From: Steromphala cineraria | Lineage: Eukaryota; Mollusca; Gastropoda; Trochida; Trochidae | Reading direction: 5' to 3' | DNA: 64,000 nucleotides | Assembly: GCA_916613615.1 (NCBI GenBank) | Contig: OU744726.1 | Span: forward strand, 68,034,764 to 68,098,763 | In this document: one piece after another, positions 35,601 to 45,190 of the stretch | Numbering within the stretch: the stretch's first letter is position 1 | Layout of the letters: every line of letters starts with the position of its first letter | Notes under the pieces: generated by a model | What the model was told of the DNA's origin: nothing | Databases searched by the model: none | What the model saw: only the letters and a program-made list of their open reading frames with translations | Position numbers and translations under genes: made by a program

Positions 35601-35651
35601 GTTGCAGAGGTGCAACTTCCGCTTTACCTGTACAGTCGAGTACCCCCTGTG
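32611..35651. mobile_element. 3.04-kb non-autonomous TIR element with CACAGGG ends
   Basis: Inverted repeats of 117 bp (32611-32727 and 35535-35651) start CACAGGGGGTACTCGACTGT and differ at one base. The first seven bases equal those of the 10.7-kb elements, so the two may share a transposase type. Sub-terminal copies of the motifs CTGTACNG, GGAAGTTGC and ACGTTGC occur again at about 33035-33095, 33430 and 35190-35230, as expected of clustered transposase-binding sites. No coding region is supportable. It has no 8-bp duplication: the left neighbour is the end of element copy 2, and the right flank is AATGTAAA. Confidence 0.82.
33578..33709 (+). repeat. Two tandem 65-bp direct repeats
   Basis: ATATAACCATTAACGCTGAG begins each unit, and both end TTTAATGAGAAACTC. 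The units appear identical over about 64 bp, inside the 3.04-kb element. Confidence 0.85.
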
Positions 35652-35700
35652 AATGTAAATTAACACTATATCTTTTCACCCCACTAACCTATTGTCTCAG

Positions 35701-35912
35701 GAGAGTTCCGGTCCCTGTTCCCAGAAACATCCCAAAGCACCTCAGTGTCGGTCAATGTGTGCCGTATTCCCATTGTTAATGACAAGGAGTTTACCGAAAT
35801 TGACCTTGAAGACACTGAGGTTGCAGACACTCCAAAGCCCTCTCTATTCTCTAGCCTTTGCTCATGTGTCCTGAAGTTTGTTAAGGACTTGTTCAAGAGA
35901 ATCATTTCATGA
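35701..35912 (+). CDS. Last coding exon of an unidentified gene
   Basis: Acceptor ACCTATTGTCTCAG at 35687-35700, then an open frame in phase 2 (the first complete codon at 35703) of 69 codons ending in TGA at 35910-35912. Recognisable stretches are EFRSLFPETSQSTSVSVNV, an acidic middle (EFTEIDLEDTEVAD), and a C-terminal cysteine/hydrophobic-basic tail (SSLCSCVLKFVKDLFKRIIS) that could be an amphipathic or membrane-associated helix. Other frames stop sooner or look non-coding. A polyadenylation signal follows at 36108. No family is recognised. Upstream exons were not found; if the gene is whole, its preceding intron must hold the 25-kb transposon block, and otherwise the gene was cut by it. 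Confidence 0.6.
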
Positions 35913-36107
35913 ACAGTTTGATATTACTGTGAGAGAGGATGATTGAGTGTGAATGATAAGATTGTGTTGGACAAAGTGTCTGTGAAAGAGAACAGGAGGA
36001 GGAAAAGTGTACTGGTATGTAGGGGAACAGTATAATCTATAAAGGGACTTGTACATATATTTTGTGGGATTGTGAACTGATTATGACATTATAGTGCTAG
36101 AGCTTGT

Positions 36108-36113
36108 AATAAA
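36108..36113 (+). terminator. Polyadenylation signal of the gene ending at 35912
   Basis: AATAAA about 195 bp after the stop, followed within 20-40 bases by GT-rich sequence (TTGTATGTGATGTCTGTC). Confidence 0.6.
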
Positions 36114-36658
36114 TAATGATCAAACTTGTATGTGATGTCTGTCTTCTTTTATTGACTTTTTTGTTCGCAAATGTTTGTTCAATGTTCTAAAGGGATATCA
36201 CTATAAATGTCTTTATATATATATGTATATCTTGCCAACTTTGCATAATCGAGACGGAGAGATTCCTAAAAACCTGAAATTAACATTGTAACACCTCTTT
36301 TAAATCATGACCAATGGCACATGTAATTAAATGTGCACAATGCCAGTCCAAAGTTGCAATTTTGAAAGTTGAAGCAAGAGTTCTTTCTAAAGACATTCAT
36401 TGTTTTATCAGAATCATTTATCTGCAAACCTAAATCTTCTTTCCACACTGAAATGGAAACTCAAAACTTTTTTAGCCATTTTTTTTTTGCTTTGTTGAAA
36501 AACAAATGTCTACGAAATGTTCAAGTGAATAAAGTCATAAAAACTGTTTTCATGCTGCAGCCTCAAACTGTTTGAAGTTATGCTGTAAGAATAGTGTGCG
36601 AGTGATTTATTGTTTAGCACGGCTTGGGGAATATTCCAGCAACCCTAGACCTAAATAA

Positions 36659-37075
36659 CAATCTAGTTAAAACTAGCTGTCATGTATACGTCTGCTAAGG
36701 TCCTCACGTTACATCTAGCTACTGACCCACCTTGTACGTCGCACGCATGCGCAGAAATCAGCCAATGAACAAGGAACTGGCTGATCCCTTTGAATCGGAC
36801 AATCTAGTTGATACAAGCTCTTAGAATGTCAATCTAGTTAAAACTAGCTGTAATGTTTATGTCCAATAAGTCATACATTAAATCATTGATATTTATGCTT
36901 ATAATGTATAAAATGCAATATGAATCCTAACAACGACCGATTCAAAGAGATCACCCAGTTATTTTTCCATTGGTTGATTTCCGTTCATGGGCGACACGGA
37001 CCAGGTGGGTTAGTAGCTAGATGTAACGTGAGGACCTTAGGGACGTATACATTACAGCTAGTTTTAACTAGATTG
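36659..37075. mobile_element. MITE with CAATCTAGTTAAAACTAGCT ends, copy 1
   Basis: Inverted repeats CAATCTAGTTAAAACTAGCT / complement. A third copy of the terminal motif lies inside at about 36831. The sequence corresponds in reverse orientation to 48208-48624 over its full length. Non-coding. Confidence 0.85.
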
Positions 37076-37914
37076 ACCTGAATAATTGCTTCAAATGTCT
37101 GCACCGCAACAAATACCAAGAACATGAACACCTTACACATAGCTCATACTTTATTAGCACAAAACTTTCACAAAGTAGAATCTGCCCTGCAGAAAAATTC
37201 ATGTGCATTTTTTAATAGTAACAGTGTGTTATACATAACATATAATTCAATGACAACAATATCTTTATCAATGCTTGTTTTCACAATTTCATATATCTTG
37301 ATGGCTGAATTCTCCCAACAGTAAAATGTTATTTGATTTCTTCATAAAAATATTTGCATCTTCAAGTCTACAAGGTTCAATTTTGTTCCATGACTAATAA
37401 GGACTATATATTGGATTTGACATTCATTCAGTCCATGACCCTAACAGATTTCATTGGATTCCAGGTTCATTTTAGAAAGAAAATATCTTTGACTAACATA
37501 ACATTATTATCAGTGAATCATATAACAAATCATCTTCAACACTTGTATGAAGGTAATACTAAAGAACAAGTACATGGTCAGAGTGAAATGCAAATGCATA
37601 TAAAACAACAAGCCGACAGGTTTGCATACTCCTTAAGGTGTGGAGCTGTTAGAAGTGTTATATTGATACATACATTTGGCACAAGTAACATTTTTCTACT
37701 ACATCAGCATGTTTTATGTATCTGTGGAGCTCCGACGCAAACCCTGATATCCCATTTGGACAAAGCTATAATGCTATAATCAACCATTGAAATGACTCGC
37801 ATCCAGCGATAAGGGTACGGTACAGTGTTGATCAAATTAACCAATGAGAATACTGTACTACTGTGTCACTACTACAGCAGTTGCTGTTTAGCTCACAAAC
37901 ATGTTCAATAAAAG
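37076..37914. other. No gene recognised
   Basis: A 141-codon open stretch at 37354-37779 (plus) has no recognisable domain, no splice or promoter context and low-complexity AT-rich composition. It may be chance or an untranslated region. Confidence 0.3.
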
Positions 37915-38051
37915 TTATACCATTCAGAGGCAGGGTACACGGGGAGATATCCGCCTCGAGCTTGGTGTTATGCAACAAGCCGAAGACGAGTTGCATAACA
38001 CCTAGCGAGAGGAGGATATCTCCCCGTGCAACCCACCTCTGAATGGTATAA
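37915..38051. mobile_element. Fold-back MITE (137 bp)
   Basis: TTATACCATTCAGAGG at the left and its complement at the right, with GGAGATATCC / GGATATCTCC and GGTGTTATGCAAC / GTTGCATAACACC continuing the inverted pairing toward the centre. Confidence 0.75.
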
Positions 38052-38487
38052 TGAATTTATCTTACCGAATGTTTAAACAAAACGCATATAATATGAAGAT
38101 GAACAGTAAGAACTTCATAAGTCATTTTACTATAGTTTGTTCAAAGCTACATATCGGTTTATCAAGTAACCAGCTTGATCATGAGGTAACATACATTGTA
38201 CATTTCAAGATGCTCAATCTGCATGCTTTTTATGTGCCGGGGTATAAATGATTTATCAAGAGGGTGATATCAGTATTTATTCAGGATCACGTGGACCAAT
38301 CAGAGATCGAGATTCTTACATGAGGTAGGATAAAGCCATTTCCACAAGAGGCCCCACTAGGTGAAGTTACATGTAGCTGAAATAGTTAGCTCCGTATCCT
38401 TGAACCAAAGTACAGGTTACCTGCTGTAAGACATATAGAGCTTTTGGCTCAATGGATTTCAGGGTATGTGTAGGAGTAACATGGATA

Positions 38488-39056
38488 CAGTATTTCCTCG
38501 AATAGACGCCCCCGTCTGTATTTTTTCAGACCCCCTTTACCCCCAGCGTGTATTCGAGGCCGGCGTCTATTTATGTTTTAGTAAGAAACAAATATTATAG
38601 ATTGTGTAAAGGGGAAATACTTTATAAATTTCAATTCAACTACGGAAGCATTAATTAATCAACTCATCACCTCACGTCTATTCCAGCCCCGGTGTCTATT
38701 TACTTACAACAGCCATACCCCAGCGTCTATTCCAGACCCGGTGTCTATTTACTTAAAACAGCCATACCCCAGCGTCTATTCCAGCCCCGGTGTCTATTTA
38801 CTTACAACAGCCATACCCCAGTGTCTATTCCAGCCCCGGTGTCTATTTACTTAAAACAGCCATACCCCAGTGTCTATTCCAGCCCCGGTGTCTATTTACT
38901 TAAAACAGCCATACCCCAGTGTCTATTCCAGACCCGGTGTCTATTTACTTACAACAGCCATACCCCAGTGTCTATTCCAGACCCGGTGTCTATTTACTTA
39001 AAACAGCCATACCCCAGCGTCTATTCCAGACCCGGTGTCTATTCGAGGAAATACGG
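38488..39056. mobile_element. MITE with GTATTTCCTCGAATAGACGC ends and a 49-bp minisatellite
   Basis: Ends CAGTATTTCCTCGAATAGAC and GTCTATTCGAGGAAATACGG. Inside, from about 38685 to 39045, a 49-bp unit (ACAGCCATACCCCAGCGTCT onward) is repeated about seven times with AC/AA and G/T variants. Open frames here are products of the repeat (49 is not a multiple of 3, so all three frames cycle). Confidence 0.85.
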
Positions 39057-39190
39057 AATACATATATACTAATGAAGCAGGATGAAGTAATAACATTCTC
39101 TTCCCAAAGAGGTAGCCAAAGACACACAAATATATGTTAACCTCCGTATCAACATGTACTTATCCTGAAAGTCATCAGACTGGATGCAAC

Positions 39191-41178
39191 AAAAATAGAG
39201 CCATTGGCTCTGTAGCTCATCAGGCATCATATCAAGTTTGCTTTATACAGGCAAGATGAGCTAAAAATGAAACTGATGTTACCTATTGCAAGAAAACCTA
39301 TACAAAAATTACAAAACAAATGTATTATTATTCAACACTTTCTAGATCGCCAATATCAGACAGTGAAAGAAGTCCACACTAAAATATCCAAGGAGAAATA
39401 AATTTGCCATAGACTGTCATCTAATGGAGAAAAATAAGTTTTTAAGATTGTGACCCCTGTGACCCTATTTGGGGTCTTGGGGTCATGGTCACAAAACCTA
39501 CAGTTTAGAATCCCAATTGGCCAAGGAGTCTACATGCAGTCTTTCAGCTCAATAGACCTTTAGGAGCTAAAGATGATGATGAAAATAAGTTGTTAAGGTT
39601 GTGACCCCAGCTAAATGTGACCCTATTTGGGGTCATGGGGTCACGAAATCTACAATTTAGAATCCCCATTGGCCAAGGAGTCTGCACATATAATTTCAGC
39701 TCTCTAGACCTTTTGGAACTTGAGAAGAAGATGAAAATAGGTTTTTAAGGTTGTGACCCCTGTGACCCTATTTGGGGTCACAGGGTCAACAAAGTTACAA
39801 ATTAGAATCCCCATTGTCCAAGGACTCTGCACATATCAATATTAACTCTCTAGACCTTTTGGAACTGGAGAAGAAGATGAAAATAGGTTTTTAAGGTTGT
39901 GACCCCTGTGACCCTATTTGGGGTCACAGATTCACCAAAGTTACAAATTAGAATCCCCATTGTCCAAGGAGTCTTCACATATCACTTTCAACTCTCTAGT
40001 CCTTTTAGAACTGGAGAAGAAGATGAAAATAGGTTTTTAAGGTTGTGACCCCTGTGACCCTATTTGGGGTCATGGCCGCGGCCGGGGTCACGACATCTAC
40101 AAATTAGAATCCCCATTAGCCAAGGAGTCTGCACATATCGTTTTTAACTCTCTAGTCCTTTTAGAACTGGAGAAGAAGATGAAAATAGGTTATTAAGGTT
40201 GTGACCCCTGTGACCCTATTTGGGGTCACAGGGTCACCAAGGTTACAAATTAGAATCCCCAGTGTCCAAGGAGTCTGCGCATATCATTTTTAACTCTCTT
40301 CTCTTTTTGGAACTGGAGAAGAAGATGTTAATAGGTTTTAAAGGTTGTGACCCCTGTGACCCTATTTGGGGTCATGGGGTCACGAAATCTACAAATTAGA
40401 ATCCCCATTGGCCAAAGAGTCTGCACATATCATTTTTAACTCTCTAGTCCTTTTAGAACTTGAGAAGAAGATGAAAATAGGTTATTAAGGTTGTGACCCC
40501 TGTGACCCTATTTGGGGTCACAGGGTCACCAAAGTTACAAATTAGAATCTCCATTGTCCAAGGAGTCTGCACATATCATTTTTAACTCTCTACTCCTTTT
40601 GGAACTGGAGAAGAAGATGAAAATAGGTATTTAAGGTTGTGACCCCTGTGACCCTATTTGGGATCACAGGGTCACCAAAGTTACAAATTAGAATCCCCAT
40701 TGGCCAAGGAGTCTGCACATATCATTTTTAACTCTCTAGTCCTTCTGGAACTGGAGAAGAAGATGAAAATAGGTTTTTAAAGTTGTGACCCCTGTGACCC
40801 TATTTAGGATCACAGGGTCACCAAAGTTACAAATTAGAATCCCCATTGGCCAAGGAGTCTGCACATATCATTTTTAACTCTCTAGTCCTTCTGGAACTGG
40901 AGAAGAAAATGAAAATAGGTTTTTAAAGTTGTGACCCCTGTGACCCTATTTGGGGTCACAGGGTCACCAAAGTTACAAATTAGAATCTCCATATGCTAAG
41001 GTACTTTTACACAAAATTTCAGCTCTCTAATGTGTATGGTTCATGAGGAGAAGTCGAAAGTGTCAAAAGTTTACGGACGGACGGACGACGGACGACGGAC
41101 GGACGACGGACGGACGGACGCCGGACGACGGGCCATGCCATAAGCCCATCTGGACTTTCAGTCCTGATGAGCTAAAAA
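39191..41178 (-). mobile_element. AGCTCATC-family Helitron-like element with 11-unit core
   Basis: The 3' end at left has the AGAGCC-ATT-GGCTCT hairpin (39197-39211); the 5' end at right is CAGTCCTGATGAGCTAAAAA, preceded by a GGACGGACG tract (41077-41125). About 11 core units span 39440-40950. One unit carries an insertion (GCTAAAT, 39608) and another a GC-rich insertion CGCGGCCG at about 40076. Confidence 0.82.
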
Positions 41179-42318
41179 TTAATACAACAGTATCGATACA
41201 CTTTCAAAGTGAGGTGATTTAGGGTTTATCCTTGCTTTCAAGAGAATTTCACCTATATCACAGCTGCTAGTATCATTGCAGGCAGAAAGCCTGCAACACT
41301 ATTTTGACTATGTATTGCGGTGAAACCTGCAAGCATCGGCTGGAACTAGTGGTCCATGGGTTGTACTGCGCTGAAATTCAGTGTAGCATTGCACCCAAAA
41401 CTTACTGCATGTAGAACAGTTCTCTACTGCAGACAAAGTTGCCGAGCCCCTGGTGGGATTCAAACCTTGGACCTCTTAATAGGAAGTATGCTAACCACAG
41501 CCCTATCCCGCGCCAAGTTTCAAAAGAAAACCTTCGCACGTATAACGTTGGAGGGTCATAGGTAGCAGAAAGGTCGGCTGACGCGACCCTCTACTAGGCT
41601 TTTCTAGACTCAGTATAGAGGAGTGAAACGGATATTATTGAGGCTAGGTTTACTTGACTGGACAGTCTGCCCAATTGGACAAAATCTTGAGCTACCTCTG
41701 TGGAGAGAAGAAAGTTACATAAATACTAATACTTGCATTCATGAAGAAGGCAATCTGTGCTAGCTGCTTAAGACTTAGAAAGATTGCACCTTGTATACAA
41801 CACATCTCAGAGACAATATGAAGACAAATGGATCAATTTTCATATTGATGTTGTTGAAGTTATTGATTGTTCAGAAATGAATAGGTAACTCGATGCAATT
41901 GAAAATAATGTTATTGAAGATGAAATTCTGTATACCCAGTTTTGATATTTAAGGGGTATTTGGTTAAGAATATAGATGTAAATCATGCAGGAAATTTGTA
42001 ATAAAAAATTGATGAATTGAAATTAATTCATCTTAATATATAACTTAAAAATGAAATTTTTATTTAACAAATCAAACACATTAGAAAAAATAGAGAAAAA
42101 TTCACAGTTGAATCAAGTAAGATATCTGAAATGATGTCCCTTTCAAAAAATATTAGACCATGAACAGCTCAAAACAGAGACAAACATGTTTTCTAAATAA
42201 TACTGTTGGCCTTATAAAAAGCATTCCAGTCTTTTGTATTAATAAAGTTTATATTTTAAGATCCTCAATCTACTAAATATTTTACAGACCCTCCAAATAT
42301 CAAATATCAAGAAATTAA
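41179..42318. other. Intergenic with a tRNA-derived SINE remnant
   Basis: Apart from the tRNA-like segment at 41439-41518 and a related MITE end at 41590-41650 (compare 49731-49969), nothing was recognised. Confidence 0.4.
41439..41518 (-). repeat. tRNA-derived SINE head
   Basis: On the minus strand, GCTGTGGTTAGCATACT resembles a tRNA A box and GGTTTGAATCCC a B box, about 30 bases apart. The T and acceptor stems do not pair well, so it is not a functional tRNA. Confidence 0.6.
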
Positions 42319-44618
42319 AGGGGCAGTAGCACGTTTTAAGGGGTAATATGAGGTGATGTCATGAAATTGAAAATTAATGGTTCCAACTGAAACAATGTAT
42401 TCAAACTAAATGGAGCAGTAAAAATAGAGCCATTGGCTCTGTAGCTCATCAGGCATCATATCAAGTTTGCTTTATACAGGCAAGATGAGCTAAAAATGAA
42501 ACTGATGTTACCTATTGCAAAAAGAACTATAAAAAAATTACAAAACAAAATTTAATATATTATTATTCAACACTTTCTAGATCGCCAATATCAGACAGTG
42601 AAAGAAGTCCACACTAAAATATCCAAGGAGAAATAAATTTGCCATAGACTGTCATCTAATGGAGAAAAATAGGTTTTTAAGATTGTGACCCCTGTGACCC
42701 TATTTGGGGTCATGGGGTTACAAAACCTACAGTTTAGAATCCCAATTGGCCAAGGAGTCTACATGCAGTCTTTCAGCTCAATAGACCTTTAGGAGCTAAA
42801 GATGATGATGAAAATAAGTTTTTAAGGTTGTGACCCCGGTGACCCTATTTGGGGTCATGGGGTCACGAAATCTACAATTTAGAATCCCCATTGGCCAAGG
42901 AGTCTGCACATATAATTTCAGCTCTCTAGACCTTTTGGAACTTGAGAAGAAGATGAAAATAGTTTTTTAAGGTTGTGACCCCTGTGACCCTATTTTGGGT
43001 CACAGGGTCAACAAAGTTACAAATTAGAATCCCCATTGTCCAAGGAGTCTGCATATATCAATATTACCTCTCTAGACCTTTTGGAACTGGAGAAGAAGAT
43101 GAGAATTGGTTTTTAAGGTTGTGACCCCTGTGACCCTATTTGGGGTCATGGGGTCACGAAATCTACAATTAAGAATCCTGATTGGCCAAGGAGTCTGCAC
43201 ATATCATTTTCAACTCTATAGTCCTTTTAGTACTGGAGAAGAAGATGAAAATAGGTTTTTAAGGTTGTGACCCCTGTGACCCTATTTGGGGTCACAGGTT
43301 CACCAAAGTTACAAATTAGAATCCCCATTGTCCAAGGAGTCTGCACATATCACTTTCAACTCTCTAGTCCTTTTAGAACTGGAGAAGAAGATGAATATAG
43401 GTTTTTAAGGTTGTGACCCCTGTGACCCTATTTGGGGTCACAGGTTCACCAAAGTTACAAATTAGAATCCCCAATGTCCAAGGAGTCTGCACATATCACT
43501 TTCAACTCTCTAGTCCTTTTAGAACTGGAGAAGAAGATGAAAATAGGTTTTTAAGGTTGTGACCCCTGTGACCCTATTTGGGGTCATGGGGTCACGAAAT
43601 CTAAAATTTAGAATCCCCATTGGCCAAGGAGTCTGCACATATCGTTTTTAACTCTCTAGTCCTTTTAGAACTGGAGAAGAAGATGAAAATAAGTTTTTAA
43701 GGTTGTGACCCCTGTGACCCTATTTGGGATCACAGGGTCACCAAAGTTACAAATTAGAATCTCCATTGTCCAAGGAGTCTGCACATATCATTTTCAACTC
43801 TCTACTCCTTTTAGAACTGAAGAAGAAGATGAAAATAGGTATTTAAGGTTGTGACCCCTGTGACCCTATTTGGGATCACAGGGTCACCAAAGTTACAAAT
43901 TAGCATCCCCATTGGCCAAGGAGTCTGCACATATCATTTTTAACTCTCTAGTCCTTCTGGAACTGGAGAAGAAGATGAAAATAGGTTTTTAAAGTTGTGA
44001 CCCCTGTGACCCTATTTGGGATCACAGGGTCACCAAAGTTACAAATTAGAATCCCCATTGGCCAAGGAGTCTGCACATATCATTTTTAACTCTCTAGTCC
44101 TTCTGGAACTGGAGAAGAAGATGAAAATAGGTTTTTAAAGTTGTGACCCCTGTGACCCTATTTGGGATCACAGGGTCACCAAAGTTACAAATTAGAATCT
44201 CCATATGCTAAGGTACTTGTACACAAAATTTCAGCTCTCTAATGTGTATGGTTCATGAGAAGAAGTCGAAAGTGTCAAAAGTTTACGGACGGACGACGGA
44301 CGACGGACGGACGCCGGACGACGGGCCATGCCATAAGCCCATCTGGACTTTCAGTCCTGATGAGCTAAAAATTCAAATATATTATGTAAAGTTACCCTTG
44401 CGATTCCTTTTTCTTACACAAAATGAATTAAAGGTGTTCACACAAAATGGCCGCCAATGGATTTTATGTGAATCTTCATACTTTGTCTTCTGACTATGGA
44501 TGATTGGTTAGTGTAATGAGATTTTTGAAACTGTCAAAATAATACATACAGCATTCACTTACAATTATCAGTGAAAATTTTGAAGTATGAAATTATCAAA
44601 AAACGTGCTACTGCCCCT
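42319..44618. mobile_element. TTAA-target MITE, copy 2, split by a nested element
   Basis: AGGGGCAGTAGCACG end at 42319 and its complement ending 44618, with TTAA on both sides. The interior is interrupted after GGAGCAGTA (42420) and resumes at ATTCAAATAT (44371). The uninterrupted copies read GGAGCAGTAATAATTCAAAT at that place. Confidence 0.88.
42421..44371 (-). mobile_element. AGCTCATC-family Helitron-like element nested in a MITE, 11-unit core
   Basis: About 1.95 kb, from AAAATAGAGCCATTGGCTCT to CAGTCCTGATGAGCTAAAA. The host MITE fixes both boundaries to within the flanking A run and shows no target duplication. Eleven core units are counted from 42684 to about 44140. Confidence 0.87.
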
Positions 44619-44823
44619 TTAACATATTACCACAAGCAAACCTTTGGGTATTTGGAAATGGTGTTGCATTGAAACAGGCTTATGGATTTCATTTCCATCC
44701 TGATCTTTTACTTTGCATACATCTTTAAGTTATAAATCTAGTACGAGAGTCTGTAAAAGAAGGGCATGTTGGCTGTACTTACAGGCAACGAAGCCCTAAG
44801 CAGGTTTTTAATTGTCTCAATAA

Positions 44824-44829
44824 TTTATT
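44824..44829 (-). terminator. KLHL12: Candidate KLHL12 polyadenylation signal
   Basis: AATAAA on the minus strand about 235 bp past the stop codon. It is one of few such strings nearby. Confidence 0.45.
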
Positions 44830-45060
44830 AATTAATGTTATGAAACCTTCACAATATTATCAGTCATTATCATGTAATTCTTGTTTTTTGTTTTGTTTCT
44901 GCTTATCATTGTGACTAAACTCCAGAATCACCAATAAAGGCAAAAATATATTTCTGCATGTCACTGTAAGTTTTTTGGAAATAATTGTTTATGACATCTT
45001 GACAAAGATCTTGTGAGTTACAATCAGAAACGTCATTGTCATTATCCGAAGCAATGACAG

Positions 45061-45190
45061 CTACGGCATCCTGACGACGGCCACCCCTGCGTCACACCTT
45101 GGCGTTGGCATAGGACTCTTAAGGGCATCCCATTGGTCAGCCTCCGGGTCATACGTTTCAACCGTGTCTAGCAAGGTCTGTCCATCATAT
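45061..45190 (-). CDS. KLHL12: KLHL12 coding exon 10 (last Kelch blade, stop)
   Basis: Acceptor TTTTGTTCAG; reads [20 protein letters not shown] and [12 protein letters not shown], then TAG at 45061-45063. Completes the sixth Kelch repeat. Confidence 0.95.

Noticed and set aside
21754..35659. A target duplication for a combined element 2 + element 3 unit
   Set aside because: The outer flanks GTCGTAAT and AATGTAAA do not match at 5-9 bp; only AAT could be shared, which is not convincing.
37354..37779. 141-codon open frame on the plus strand
   Set aside because: No domain, no splice or promoter context, AT-rich composition; within chance expectation for a window of this size.
38692..39140. 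Repetitive open frames with YPSVYSRPGVYLLKTAIPQ-like repeats
   Set aside because: They are translations of the 49-bp minisatellite inside a MITE; the unit is not a multiple of three, so all frames read similar peptides.
41439..41518. A functional tRNA gene
   Set aside because: A and B boxes are present but the stems do not pair; treated as a SINE head.
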